Source: JALZAI01 sp038212215 (GTDB lineage: Bacteria > Actinomycetota > Actinomycetes > Mycobacteriales > Jatrophihabitantaceae). From it: a stretch of DNA of 64,000 bases. The DNA is taken from positions 62,001-126,000 of the forward strand of contig JBBQUT010000003.1 of the NCBI GenBank assembly GCA_038212215.1, given 5' to 3'. Positions 42,790 through 52,241 of the stretch are shown piece after piece. Every line of letters begins with the position of its first letter. Within the stretch, counting starts at the first letter, position 1. A program made the translations under genes and the position numbers. The notes beneath the pieces are model-generated. The model did no database searches. It was not told where the DNA came from and saw only the letters and a program-made list of their open reading frames with translations.

Positions 42790-45741
42790 CTAGACGCGCG
42801 GCTTCTCCCGCAACTCGTACGTCTCGACCACGTCGTCGATCTTGATGTCGTTGAACGACCCGAGACCGATACCGCACTCGTAGCCGTCGCGAACCTCGGT
42901 CGCGTCGTCCTTGAATCGCCGCAGTGACTCGACCGTGAGGCTGTCGGCGACCACGACACCGTCGCGGACCAGGCGCGCCTTGCTGTTGCGCCGGATCGTC
43001 CCGGACCGGACGAGCGAACCGGCGATGTTGCCGACACGCGGCACCCGGAACACCTCCCGGACCTCGGCGGTGCCGAGCTGCACCTCTTCGAACTCGGGCT
43101 TGAGCATGCCCTTGAGCGCAGCCTCGATCTCGTCGATGGCCTGGTAGATCACCGTGTAGTAGCGGACGTCGACGCCTTCACGTTCGGCCGCCTCGCGGGC
43201 TTTGCCCTCGGGACGGACGTTGAAGCCGATGACGACAGCGTCCGAGGCGATGGCGAGGTTGATGTCGTTCTCGGTGATCGCACCGACACCGCGGCCGATC
43301 ACGCGCAGCGACACCTCTTCCTTCGCGGCGCCCAGGTCGATATTGACCAGGGCGTCCTCGAGCGCCTCGACCGAACCGGACACGTCGCCCTTGATGATGA
43401 GGTTAAGTTGCTGCACCTCACCAGCTGCGAGCGCCTTGTCCAGGTCGTCGAGCGAGACCCGGCGTCGTGAGGAGGCGAGCAACGCATTGCGTTCGCGCGC
43501 CTGGCGCCGATCAGCGATCTGACGGCCGATGCGGTCCTCCTCGACGACGAGGAACGAGTCGCCGGCACCGGGAACGGAAGTGAGACCCAGCACCTGCACC
43601 GGACGCGCGGGTCCGGCCACGTCGACCTTGTCCCCTGTCTCGTCCAGCATCGCCCGAACGCGCCCGAACGCGTCCCCGGCGACAATCGAATCGCCGACGT
43701 TGAGCGTGCCGCGCTGCACGAGCAGCGTGGCAACCGGGCCGCGACCACGGTCGAGGCGAGCCTCGATGACGATGCCCTGCGCGTCCTGGTCGGGGTTGGC
43801 GCGCAGATCCAGCGCGGCGTCCGCCGTGAGCAGGATGCCTTCGAGCAACCCGTCGATGTTCGTGCCCGCGCGAGCGGACACATCGACGAACAGGGTGTCG
43901 CCGCCGTACTCCTCGGCGACCAGGCCGTACTCGGTGAGCTGCTGGCGCACCTTCGCCGGATTGGCGCCTTCCTTGTCGATCTTGTTGACAGCTACGACGA
44001 TCGGGACGCCGGCCGCCTGGGCGTGGTTGAGCGCCTCGATGGTCTGCGGCATGACGCCGTCATCGGCAGCGACGACGAGCACGACGATGTCGGTGGTCGC
44101 CGCACCGCGGGCACGCATGGCGGTGAACGCCTCGTGGCCGGGGGTGTCGATGAACGTGATCGGGCGATCGATGCTGTCGTGCTGCACGTGCACCTGGTAA
44201 GCGCCGATGTGCTGGGTGATCCCGCCGGCCTCGCCCTGCATGACCTTGGTCTGGCGGATCGCGTCCAGCAGGCGCGTCTTGCCGTGGTCGACGTGGCCCA
44301 TCACAGTGACCACCGGCGGGCGGGCGACGAGGTTCTCGTCCTCGCCCTCGTCCTCGCCGAAGGTCAGGTCGAAGGAGTCGAGCAGCTCGCGATCCTCGTC
44401 CTCGGGGCTGACGACCTGGACCTGGTAGTTCAGCTCGGCGCCGAGCAGCTGCAGGACGTCCTCGTTGACCGATTGCGTCGCGGTGACCATCTCGCCGAGG
44501 TGGAACATGACCTGGACGAGTGACGCCGGGTTGGCATCGATCTTGTCGGCGAAATCGGACAGCGACGCGCCGCGGGGCAGGCGCACGATGTCGCCATTGC
44601 CGCGCGGAACCTGCACGCCACCGATGGACGGGGCGGACATGTTGTCGAATTCCTGACGCCGCTGCTTCTTGCTCTTGCGGCCGCGCGACGGGCGACCGCC
44701 TCGGTTACCGAACGCTCCGGCAGTAGTGGCACCTCGGCCGCGTCCGCCCGGACCGCCGGGACGTCCGCCACGGTACGGGCCACCGCCGGCGCCGCTGGCG
44801 CCACCGGGACCACCGGCACCGGCTGGACCGCCAGCGCCGCCACCGCCGGGGCTGCTACGGAATCCGCCACCACCACCGCCGCTGCGGCCACCCGCGGGCG
44901 CACCGGGGCGTCCGGGCGCACCACCTCGGCCGCCGGGGCCGCCAGGGCCACCGGAAGCACCGGGTCCACCCGGACCACCTGGACGCCCGGACGGGCGACC
45001 GGGCATCATGCCGGGGTTCGGGCGAGAGGGCATCATGCCAGGGTTGGGACGGGGCCCACCGGGGCCGCTGGCGCCACCGGGACGTGCCGGTCGCGGCGGC
45101 ATGCCGCCGGGCGCCGGCGGGCGCTGTGCAGGCGGACGGGGCGCGGCAGTGCCGCCGCCGACGCCGAAGGGGTTGTTGGCGATGCGCGGGCCGGGCCGGG
45201 GGCCGGCCGCCGCCGGGCGGGACTCCCCTGGTGCGGGCTCGGTGGGAGCAGCGGGCGCAGGGGCCGCAGCGACCGGGGCCTGGACCGGGCTCGGCGCATG
45301 CGCTGGGCCGGGAGGCGACGGCGGTGCGCCCGCAGCCGTGGTCGGCGGCGTGGGCGCGGCGGTCTCGGGAGCGGGTACCGGCGAGACGATCGCCGGGGCG
45401 ATCGGTGCTGGTGCTGCAGGTGCGGTGGCTGCCGCAGGCGCGCTACGCGGTGCCGGTACGGACGCTGCCGGTGCGGACGCGGCTGGCGCGGCTGGCGCGG
45501 CTGGCGGGGGCGCCGGAGCGGCTGGAGCAGCCGCGGCGGGCGCGTGCTGCGCGGGCGCGCTACGGCCCGGCTGCTGCGCGGGGGCCGGGAACGCCTCGCG
45601 CAATTTGCGGGCGACCGGCGCCTCAACGGTCGAGGACGCCGACTTCACGTACTCGCCGATGTCGGTGAGTTTGGCGAGTACTTCCTTGCTGGTAACACCG
45701 AGCTCTTTAGCGAGCGCGGATACGCGGGCCTTGCCTGCCAC
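42790..45741 (-). CDS. infB: Translation initiation factor IF-2
   Basis: A 983-residue GTPase that delivers initiator tRNA to the 30S subunit. The N-terminus (VSALAKELGVTSKEVLAKLTDIGEYV) is the conserved IF2N domain; a long linker of Pro-Ala and Gly-Arg-Pro repeats covers about residues 60-370; then another N-domain (RGASLSDFADKIDANPASLV), the G domain with GHVDHGKTRLLD, DTPGHEAF and NKID, and domains II to IV. The GTG at 45741 has AAGGAG close ahead. The G-rich linker is longer than in E. coli and typical of actinobacteria. Confidence 0.96.
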   Translation of the reverse strand: MAGKARVSALAKELGVTSKEVLAKLTDIGEYVKSASSTVEAPVARKLREAFPAPAQQPGRSAPAQHAPAAAAPAAPAPPPAAPAAPAASAPAASVPAPRSAPAAATAPAAPAPIAPAIVSPVPAPETAAPTPPTTAAGAPPSPPGPAHAPSPVQAPVAAAPAPAAPTEPAPGESRPAAAGPRPGPRIANNPFGVGGGTAAPRPPAQRPPAPGGMPPRPARPGGASGPGGPRPNPGMMPSRPNPGMMPGRPSGRPGGPGGPGASGGPGGPGGRGGAPGRPGAPAGGRSGGGGGGFRSSPGGGGAGGPAGAGGPGGASGAGGGPYRGGRPGGPGGRGRGATTAGAFGNRGGRPSRGRKSKKQRRQEFDNMSAPSIGGVQVPRGNGDIVRLPRGASLSDFADKIDANPASLVQVMFHLGEMVTATQSVNEDVLQLLGAELNYQVQVVSPEDEDRELLDSFDLTFGEDEGEDENLVARPPVVTVMGHVDHGKTRLLDAIRQTKVMQGEAGGITQHIGAYQVHVQHDSIDRPITFIDTPGHEAFTAMRARGAATTDIVVLVVAADDGVMPQTIEALNHAQAAGVPIVVAVNKIDKEGANPAKVRQQLTEYGLVAEEYGGDTLFVDVSARAGTNIDGLLEGILLTADAALDLRANPDQDAQGIVIEARLDRGRGPVATLLVQRGTLNVGDSIVAGDAFGRVRAMLDETGDKVDVAGPARPVQVLGLTSVPGAGDSFLVVEEDRIGRQIADRRQARERNALLASSRRRVSLDDLDKALAAGEVQQLNLIIKGDVSGSVEALEDALVNIDLGAAKEEVSLRVIGRGVGAITENDINLAIASDAVVIGFNVRPEGKAREAAEREGVDVRYYTVIYQAIDEIEAALKGMLKPEFEEVQLGTAEVREVFRVPRVGNIAGSLVRSGTIRRNSKARLVRDGVVVADSLTVESLRRFKDDATEVRDGYECGIGLGSFNDIKIDDVVETYELREKPRV

Positions 45742-45836
45742 GTGACTCCTTCGAGGGGGTCCGGGCGGCATCCCGCTCGAACCCGATTAGACGGTGGACT
45801 TGCTCATTGGTGGCGCTTCATCGAATGCCCATAGCT

Positions 45837-46199
45837 CTACATCTCCTGCGATGTTCCGCCGGTCGGGTTCTCATATTGCTTCGCTACGTACTCGCGTACG
45901 GCCGCCGGATTCAGCGACCCGGGCACCCGCAGGGCCCGGGCGAACGCCCGGCGACGTTCGGCGAGTTCGACGCACTCGGAGACGGGGTGCAACCACGCAC
46001 CTCGCCCGGGTGCACGTCGGCGCGGGTCCGGAAGGACAACCGGATCAGCATCCGGAGCCCCCGGCGCCACTACGACGCGGAGCAACTCGGCAGCCGCCGC
46101 ACGCCGTCGGCATCCGATGCAAGTCCTGATCGGGCGTTGTCTGCACTGAATCTGCCCGATCGGTTCGAGATCGGCTGCCGAGGACGCTCGGACGGCCAT
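45837..46199 (-). CDS. ylxR: YlxR family (DUF448) protein
   Basis: A 120-residue YlxR-type protein. RTCIGCRRRAAAAELLRVV is the family signature, followed by RRRAPGRGAWLHPVSECVELAERRRAFARALR, consistent with an RNA-binding fold. YlxR members bind RNA and in some species RNase P or influence transcription. It lies between nusA and infB, the standard place, 8 nt after nusA. Confidence 0.92.
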   Translation of the reverse strand: MAVRASSAADLEPIGQIQCRQRPIRTCIGCRRRAAAAELLRVVVAPGAPDADPVVLPDPRRRAPGRGAWLHPVSECVELAERRRAFARALRVPGSLNPAAVREYVAKQYENPTGGTSQEM

Positions 46200-46207
46200 T
46201 GACGAGT

Positions 46208-47308
46208 CTACCCCTCACGCTCGGGCGTGTCGTGCACGTCGCCGGTCGCGTGCGCATCCGACCCCGGTGTCGCCGACGGTGCTGACGCCGAACCCGCCGG
46301 TATCGCGACCGGCGACGATTGCGCGGGCGCCGGCTCGGCGTCACTGTGAATGTCGATGCGCCAACCAGTGAGGCGGGCGGCCAATCGGGCGTTCTGGCCC
46401 TCGCGTCCGATCGCCAGCGAGAGCTGGAAATCAGGAACGACGACGCGCACCGACTGAGTCGTGTAGTCGACGACGCGGGCCTCGATAGCGTGCGCCGGTG
46501 ACAGCGCATTGCCGACGTAGCTGGCCGGCTCCTCCGCCCAATCCACGATATCGATCTTCTCGCCGTGCAGTTCGGCAACGACGTTGCGCACCCGCTGGCC
46601 CATCGGCCCGATGCACGCGCCCTTGGCGTTGAGCCCGGCCACTGCGGTCCGCACCGCGATCTTGGTGCGGTGCCCTGCCTCTCGGGCCACGTCCACGATC
46701 TCGACGCTGCCGTCGGCGATCTCGGGCACCTCGAGCGCGAACAGCCGCTTGACCAGATTCGGGTGGGTACGGCTGACCGTGACCTGCGGCCCCCGCATCC
46801 CGCGGCTCACTCCCACGACGTAGCAGCGCAACCGGGTACCGTGTCGGTAATCCTCACCCGGCACTTGCTCCGACAGCGGGAGCACGGCCTCGATCTTGCC
46901 GATGTCGACGAGCACCACGCCGCGCTGCGCGGCCTGCGCGTCGGCCTGGATCACTCCGGTGACAATGTCGCCTTCCCTGCCGGAGTACTCGCCGTAGGTC
47001 TGGTCGTGCTCGGCGTCGCGCAGGCGCTGCAAGATCACCTGCCGCGCCGTCATGGCGGCTACGCGGCCGAAATCGGTTGGCGTGTCGTCGTACTCCTCGA
47101 CGATCTGGCCGTCGGTACCGAGATCCTGCGCCCAGACGATCACCTCCCCGCTCTTGCGGTCGATCGCGACGCGGGCGTTGGGCATGGAGTGCGGCGTGTG
47201 CTTGTACGCGCTCAGCAGGGCGGTTTCGAGGGCGTCGAGCAGGGTTGCGAAGGGAATCTCCTTCTCTTTCTCGATGCTGTGCAGTGCCGCGATATCGACA
47301 TTGACCAT
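46208..47308 (-). CDS. nusA: Transcription termination/antitermination factor NusA
   Basis: A 366-residue elongation factor acting on RNA polymerase. Order: N-terminal RNA polymerase-binding domain, S1 domain (EGDIVTGVIQADAQAAQRGVVLVDIGKIEAVLP), KH1 (VTVSRTHPNLVKRLFALEVPEIADGSVEIV), and KH2 (KGACIGPMGQRVRNVVAELHGEKIDIVDW). It lacks the C-terminal acidic repeats of E. coli NusA, as in other actinobacteria. The rimP stop lies 2 nt before its start, so they are co-translated. Confidence 0.95.
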   Translation of the reverse strand: MVNVDIAALHSIEKEKEIPFATLLDALETALLSAYKHTPHSMPNARVAIDRKSGEVIVWAQDLGTDGQIVEEYDDTPTDFGRVAAMTARQVILQRLRDAEHDQTYGEYSGREGDIVTGVIQADAQAAQRGVVLVDIGKIEAVLPLSEQVPGEDYRHGTRLRCYVVGVSRGMRGPQVTVSRTHPNLVKRLFALEVPEIADGSVEIVDVAREAGHRTKIAVRTAVAGLNAKGACIGPMGQRVRNVVAELHGEKIDIVDWAEEPASYVGNALSPAHAIEARVVDYTTQSVRVVVPDFQLSLAIGREGQNARLAARLTGWRIDIHSDAEPAPAQSSPVAIPAGSASAPSATPGSDAHATGDVHDTPEREG

Positions 47309-47310
47309 GC

Positions 47311-47844
47311 TCAGTCCTCCCCTCTGTCAGTGCGGTTGGTGCGGTTGAATTCCACTTGGACGCGGCCCGCTCCGAGTTCGCTCCAGCGCACCACACGCTC
47401 GTTGCCGTCGATCTCGAGGGTCACGCCGTCGTCGTCGGCCTGGACCACGCGTCCGGTGAGGGTCTTCTCGCCAACAGCCACGCTCACCATTCGGTCGGCG
47501 GCGCGGCGCCAGTGCCGCGGCTCGACCAGCGGGCGGTCGACGCCGGGTGAGCTGACCTCCAGGACGAACGGGCCGGCAAACTCGGCGCCGCCCGGTGCGT
47601 CGTCGTCGAGCGCGGCGGACACCAACCGGCTGATTTCGGCCACCGCGTCCAGATCCACACCATCGTCGGCATCGACGATGACGCGAACCAGGCTGCGGCG
47701 TCCCGCCGAGGTGACGCTGACATCCTCGAGATCGTGCCCGGTTCGGGCGACGATCGGCGCCAGCAGCTCGAGCAGGTGCTCGCGCGCCGCGCTGCTCGCG
47801 GTGCCGGTACTGGCGGGGCGCCTACCGGAAGGGCCGGGCGGCAT
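47311..47844 (-). CDS. rimP: Ribosome maturation factor RimP
   Basis: A 177-residue RimP for 30S subunit assembly. LLELLAPIVARTGHDLEDVSVTSAGRRSLVRVIVDADDGVDLDAVAEISR is the first domain and the central FVLEVSSPGVDRPLVEPRHWRRA is the strongest signature; an SM-like C-terminal domain follows. The ATG at 47844 has AGGAG six bases ahead and matches the family length better than the open frame to 47985. It heads the rimP-nusA-ylxR-infB operon. Confidence 0.93.
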   Translation of the reverse strand: MPPGPSGRRPASTGTASSAAREHLLELLAPIVARTGHDLEDVSVTSAGRRSLVRVIVDADDGVDLDAVAEISRLVSAALDDDAPGGAEFAGPFVLEVSSPGVDRPLVEPRHWRRAADRMVSVAVGEKTLTGRVVQADDDGVTLEIDGNERVVRWSELGAGRVQVEFNRTNRTDRGED

Positions 47845-47931
47845 CGTTCGCTCCTGTCGTATGTGGTGTGACGGCGAGCCTATCGGCTCGGACGCCGCAC
47901 GTGCCGACAAGTCTGGGAGACTAGCGGCGCT

Positions 47932-48474
47932 ATGCGCGACGACATGCGGCCCGAAAGCACGGATCACCCGGCTGCGGCACATCATCGCAGCACACCGTCG
48001 CGACGCACCGTGCTCGCCACCGGAGCTCTTTGCGTCGCCGCGGCCGGCGCGGGTGTCGGCGCCGGTGTCGTCGCGACCAGGTCAGCGCCCCGTGCCCGTT
48101 CGGACGCCGAGGCGACACTGCGCGCCGCCGTCGCCGCGGAGCGGGCCCTGATCACCGCCGCAGAGCGGGCCATGGTCACCGCCCTCGACGCCGCAGCGCA
48201 CCCGGCTGCGTCGCTGCGCCCGCTACTGCGGCAGGTCCGCGCCGACCACATCGCGCATCTGGCGGCGCTGCAGGCTGCCCTCGTCCTGGCGGGCGGCGGC
48301 CCGAACCCAGCGCCGTCGCGACCGGTCGCCACGAACCGCGCCCCGCTGCGCACGCTGGAGCAGCGCGCCGCCGCGCGTGCCGCGGCCCGGGCTGCGCTTC
48401 TGGACGGCCGCGACGCGGTACTGCTGGCCAGTATCGCTGCGTGCGAGGCCTCGCATGCGCAACTGCTGTCATGA
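47932..48474 (+). CDS. Tat-exported helical protein, possibly ferritin-like
   Basis: A 180-residue protein. A twin-arginine signal (SRRTVLATGALCVAAAGAG) begins near residue 23, so the mature protein is likely exported folded. The rest is Ala-rich and helical, with an ERALITAAERAMVTALDAAA stretch and RADHIAHLAALQAALVLAG that resemble ferritin-like or DUF4439 proteins. It is followed by a second ferritin-like gene. The function is unknown. It diverges from rimP. GTG or ATG alternatives exist at the start; the ATG at 47932 was chosen. Confidence 0.7.
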   Translation: MRDDMRPESTDHPAAAHHRSTPSRRTVLATGALCVAAAGAGVGAGVVATRSAPRARSDAEATLRAAVAAERALITAAERAMVTALDAAAHPAASLRPLLRQVRADHIAHLAALQAALVLAGGGPNPAPSRPVATNRAPLRTLEQRAAARAAARAALLDGRDAVLLASIAACEASHAQLLS

Positions 48475-48541
48475 ATGTCCTAAGCCGCTGGCGATTCGGG
48501 CGCGTTGGCGCGTGCTCGCGCGCAGTGCTGGCCCGACGCAC

Positions 48542-48973
48542 ATGAATCCGCTCGAGGCCGCCTGGCAGGCAGCGCTTGCGGCCGAGCAGCAGGCCGCCTT
48601 CGGCTATGGGCTGCTGGGTCCGCAGCTCAGCGGCGCCGCGCGGCAGCTCGCCGTGGCGTGCAGCCGCGCCCATCAGACGCTGATTGAGCAGAGCGCGCTG
48701 GCGCAAAGCGCAGCCGGGCTCGTCCCGGTCGCGCCGCAGGCGGACTACCCGACGCTGTACCCGGTGCCCGGGCCGCGGGCGGCGCGGGCGCTCGCGGTGC
48801 GCCTCGAGACTGAGTGTGCGTCGGCGTGGCGCTATCTGTACGCCGTGGCAGCGTCGGCGCCGCGGCGGGCCGAAGCCCCGGCGCGGCGCGCGCAGGCGCA
48901 GGAGGCGCTCATCGGCAGCGCAGTCCGGGCGGCCCGTTGGCGTGACTCGAGCGTGCCGTTCCCAGGCATCTGA
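48542..48973 (+). CDS. DUF4439 ferritin-like protein
   Basis: A 143-residue helical protein of the ferritin-like DUF4439 family: EAAWQAALAAEQQAAFGYGLLGPQLSG and the C-terminal ALAVRLETECASAWRYLYAVA fit the four-helix pattern with glutamates. The metal-binding residues are only partly convincing. Gene order rimP / DUF4439 is also found in mycobacteria. Preceding gene ends 67 nt upstream. Confidence 0.77.
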   Translation: MNPLEAAWQAALAAEQQAAFGYGLLGPQLSGAARQLAVACSRAHQTLIEQSALAQSAAGLVPVAPQADYPTLYPVPGPRAARALAVRLETECASAWRYLYAVAASAPRRAEAPARRAQAQEALIGSAVRAARWRDSSVPFPGI

Positions 48974-48984
48974 GGGTTTCCGGC

Positions 48985-50190
48985 TCAGAAGTTGGTGCCG
49001 GCCTGGGGTGCGCGGTCGGCGAGCAGTGCTCGGTCCAGCCGACTGAGCAGCGCCGGGTCGCCGCGGACCCGACCGGCGCGCGCGAGGGCGGCCAGCCGGG
49101 TGCCGCCCAGGGAGACGGCTCCGAGTTCGCCGACACCCAGCCAGACGTCGGCGGCGTCGTCCACCTGCGTGCAGATCGCAGCGTGCGGACCACCGTGCAG
49201 CCGGTATCGCGCGTCGCCGAAAATCGGATCACGCACGGCGAGAACGACATCGACGTCGACGGCGTAGGTCCGCGCCGAGAGCAGCGCCGCCACGTCCAGC
49301 GGGCGCACCCACATCCCGTCGACATCGGCGGTCGTCCGGACGGCGCGGGCGTCGGCAAGCAACTGCGGCAGCGGGTCGTCCACCGGCATGCTCGTGGTCT
49401 CTAAGCTCCCGACGAGATCCATGCCGAGCAATACCTGCCAGAGCGCCGCATGCGCTTCGGTGGTCACCACCGCATAGTCGACGATGCTGCAGGCGTGGCG
49501 CGGCAGACCGTCGTTCCAGTCCTCCTTGACGCGATAGGAGACGTACCCGTCCGGGTGCACGAGGTGAAACAAGCCCGAGTAGCCGTGCCGCTGGGAAGCG
49601 CGGTCGAGCAGGTGCAACTGCCACAGTCCGGCCGGACGGTTCAGGCCACCGGGCACGCCGTGACGCCAACGGTCGTAGATCGCCGGCAGCGTGTCGCGGG
49701 CCTGATCGGTGCTGAGCCGGGCGACAGCCACGTCGCCCACCCGCCGCAGTAACGTCGCCCGCTGGCGTTCGACGATCGTTCGACGCTTGCGTTCGGCGAT
49801 GCCGAATCCGAAACGGCCGTAGATGCCACCCTCGGCCGCGGTCAGGATGGCTACCGCCATCCCGTCGGCGGCGCGGTCGCGCAACTGGCGCTCGACAAGC
49901 GAGCGCAGGATCCCGCGCCGCCGGTGGGTGAGCTCGACCGAGACCCAAGTAATCCCTGCGGCGCCGACCTCGCCGCCTGGCAGCGTCATCCGGAACGGCA
50001 GATCCGCACTCAGACCCACGATCCGCGCTGCATCGTTCGCGACAAGGCAGCGGGTCACGTCGAGCTCGAAGCGGGCATCCGCGCGGGCCTCGTCGTCGTA
50101 GTCGAAGCCGAAACTCGCACCATCAAGCTCGGTGATGGCCTTCCAGTCGGCTTCGCCGGCGTAGCGGATCGGGTATCGCACATTGGACAT
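48985..50190 (-). CDS. eis: Eis-type GNAT N-acetyltransferase
   Basis: A 401-residue Eis-family acetyltransferase, which in mycobacteria acetylates aminoglycosides at several amines and also proteins. GITWVSVELTHRRRGILRSLVERQLRD is the acetyl-CoA loop, AEGGIYGRFGFGIA carries the tyrosine used as general acid, and an SCP2-like C-terminal part follows. The protein ends in Asn-Phe: the C-terminal phenylalanine carboxylate is the catalytic base in characterised Eis. Drug specificity cannot be told. Confidence 0.87.
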   Translation of the reverse strand: MSNVRYPIRYAGEADWKAITELDGASFGFDYDDEARADARFELDVTRCLVANDAARIVGLSADLPFRMTLPGGEVGAAGITWVSVELTHRRRGILRSLVERQLRDRAADGMAVAILTAAEGGIYGRFGFGIAERKRRTIVERQRATLLRRVGDVAVARLSTDQARDTLPAIYDRWRHGVPGGLNRPAGLWQLHLLDRASQRHGYSGLFHLVHPDGYVSYRVKEDWNDGLPRHACSIVDYAVVTTEAHAALWQVLLGMDLVGSLETTSMPVDDPLPQLLADARAVRTTADVDGMWVRPLDVAALLSARTYAVDVDVVLAVRDPIFGDARYRLHGGPHAAICTQVDDAADVWLGVGELGAVSLGGTRLAALARAGRVRGDPALLSRLDRALLADRAPQAGTNF

Positions 50191-50237
50191 TCTTGCGACC
50201 CCCGCGAACGAATTTGCACGGCGCGCGCGCGATCGGC

Positions 50238-52241
50238 TTACCCGACCGGTTGCGCCGCGGCGTCGGTGAATTGTGCCGTGTAGAGCTCGCGGTAAGCCCC
50301 GTCGATCTGCAACAGCTCGGCGTGCGTGCCTTGCTCGACGATGCGTCCGTGCTGCATGACAAGGATGAGGTCGGCATCACGAATCGTGGACAGTCGATGC
50401 GCGATGACGAAGCTGGTCCTGTTCGCGCGCAGCGCCGCGGTCGCGTGCTGCACAAGCAGCTCCGTGCGGGTGTCGACCGCACTGGTCGCCTCGTCCAGGA
50501 TCAGCAGCGCAGGATCGACCAGGAACGCTCGCGCGATGGTGATCAGCTGCCGTTGCCCGGCGCTGACATTGCCGCTCTCCTCGTCCAGAACGGTCTGGTA
50601 GCCCTCCGGCAGGGTTTGCACGAATCGGTGGACGAAGGCCGCCTGCGCAGCCTGAAGGATCTGTTCGTCCGTGGCATCGGGGCGGCCGTAGGCGATGTTG
50701 TCCCAGATGGTGCCGCCGAAGAGCCAGGTATCTTGCAGCACCATCCCGATGCCGCTACGCAGATGGCTTCGCGCCATGCGCGTGATGTCGACGCCGTCGA
50801 GGGTGATCCGGCCGGCGTCGAGTTCGTAGAACCGCATGATCAGGTTCACCAGGGTCGTCTTGCCGGCCCCGGTTGGCCCGACAATCGCCACCGTTTCGCC
50901 GGGTTCGGCGATCAGCGACAGGTCGTCGATCAGCGGCTCGTCGGGTTGGTAGCGAAATGCAACATGCTCGAACTCGACGCGGCCGGCACGCTCGCCCGAT
51001 TGCACCGCTTCGATCGGATCAGCTGACTGGTCGGGCGCGTCGAGCAGGTCGAACACCCGCTCGGCGGATGCGACGCCGGACTGCAGCAGGTTCGCCATGG
51101 ACGCCAACTGGGTCAGCGGCTGGGTGAACTGCCGCGAGTACTGGATGAATGCCTGCACATCGCCGAGGGACATGCTGCCCGAAGCGACGCGCAAACCGCC
51201 GACGACGGCCAGGACCACGTAGTTGAGGTTTCCCAGGAACATCATCATCGGCATGATCAGTCCGCTGATGAACTGCGCACCGAAGCTCGACTGGAAAAGC
51301 TCGTCATTGGTGACGGCGAAACGTTCTTCGACGTCGCCGCGGCGGCCGTACACCCGGACCAATTCATGACCGGAGAAGGACTCTTCGATCTGCGCGTTCA
51401 ACTCGCCTGTAGCGCGCCACTGCGCGATGAACTTACCCTGCGATCGCTTGGCGATCGCCTTCGTCACCAGCATCGAGACCGGGACCGTGACGAGCGCGAT
51501 CAGGGCGAGCGGGGGCGAGATGAGAAACATCATCGCGACGACGCCGACGACGGTCAGCAAAGATGTAAGCAGCTGGCTGAGGGTCTGCTGCAGGCTCTGC
51601 GCGACGTTGTCGATGTCGTTGGTGACGCGGCTGAGCAGTTCGCCGCGCGGCAGCGCGTCGACGTAGGGCAGCGGCAACCGGTTCAGCTTGTCCTCGACGT
51701 CCGAGCGCAGGCGGCTGACGGTGTGTTGCACGACGCTGTTGAGCAGCCAACCCTGCAGCCACCCCAGCACGGAGGCAGCTACATAGACCGCGAGCGCCAG
51801 TAGCAGCAGGTGAGCGAGCGCTGCGAAGTCGATGCCCCTGCCGGGGATCGCGTGCGAGCGTTGCAACACGTCGGCGAGATTCGTGTTGCCGCCGGCCCGT
51901 GCCTGATCGGCCGCCTGTTGCAGGGTGCCGCCGGCCGGCAGCCTCGTACCGAGGAAGCCGTCGAAGATCCGATCGGTGGCGCGGCCGAGCAGGCGGGGGC
52001 CAAGAACCGAGAGTGCGACGCTGCTGACGGTCAACGCCAGCACGAGGAGAACCTGCAGTCGGGCTGGGCGCAGCCGTGCGGCCAGACGGCGCACCGACGG
52101 CGCGAAGGTCATCGCTTTCTCGGCCGGCATCGCCGCGCCCATCCAGGGCGGGCCGCCCCCCCGCCGTGCAGCGCCACCCACCGCCGGCAGCCGCGGCGGA
52201 AGGACCTTCGCGTCGGGCCCGCGCCCTGCAACAGTTGTCAT
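50238..52241 (-). CDS. ABC exporter subunit, fused permease-ATPase (second of a pair)
   Basis: A 667-residue half transporter with six N-terminal membrane helices and a C-terminal ATPase domain. Walker A is VGPTGAGKTT, the signature is NVSAGQRQLITIARAF (VSAGQ rather than LSGGQ), and Walker B is LLILDEATSAVD with the catalytic glutamate. It starts inside the stop codon of the neighbouring half transporter (ATGA), so the two form one heterodimeric exporter. Substrate unknown; the family covers lipids, peptides and drugs. Confidence 0.9.
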   Translation of the reverse strand: MTTVAGRGPDAKVLPPRLPAVGGAARRGGGPPWMGAAMPAEKAMTFAPSVRRLAARLRPARLQVLLVLALTVSSVALSVLGPRLLGRATDRIFDGFLGTRLPAGGTLQQAADQARAGGNTNLADVLQRSHAIPGRGIDFAALAHLLLLALAVYVAASVLGWLQGWLLNSVVQHTVSRLRSDVEDKLNRLPLPYVDALPRGELLSRVTNDIDNVAQSLQQTLSQLLTSLLTVVGVVAMMFLISPPLALIALVTVPVSMLVTKAIAKRSQGKFIAQWRATGELNAQIEESFSGHELVRVYGRRGDVEERFAVTNDELFQSSFGAQFISGLIMPMMMFLGNLNYVVLAVVGGLRVASGSMSLGDVQAFIQYSRQFTQPLTQLASMANLLQSGVASAERVFDLLDAPDQSADPIEAVQSGERAGRVEFEHVAFRYQPDEPLIDDLSLIAEPGETVAIVGPTGAGKTTLVNLIMRFYELDAGRITLDGVDITRMARSHLRSGIGMVLQDTWLFGGTIWDNIAYGRPDATDEQILQAAQAAFVHRFVQTLPEGYQTVLDEESGNVSAGQRQLITIARAFLVDPALLILDEATSAVDTRTELLVQHATAALRANRTSFVIAHRLSTIRDADLILVMQHGRIVEQGTHAELLQIDGAYRELYTAQFTDAAAQPVG

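Noticed and set aside
44669..45745. 358-aa Pro/Gly/Ala-rich rightward frame
   Set aside because: It is the reverse complement of the low-complexity linker of infB; the repeats come from that linker.
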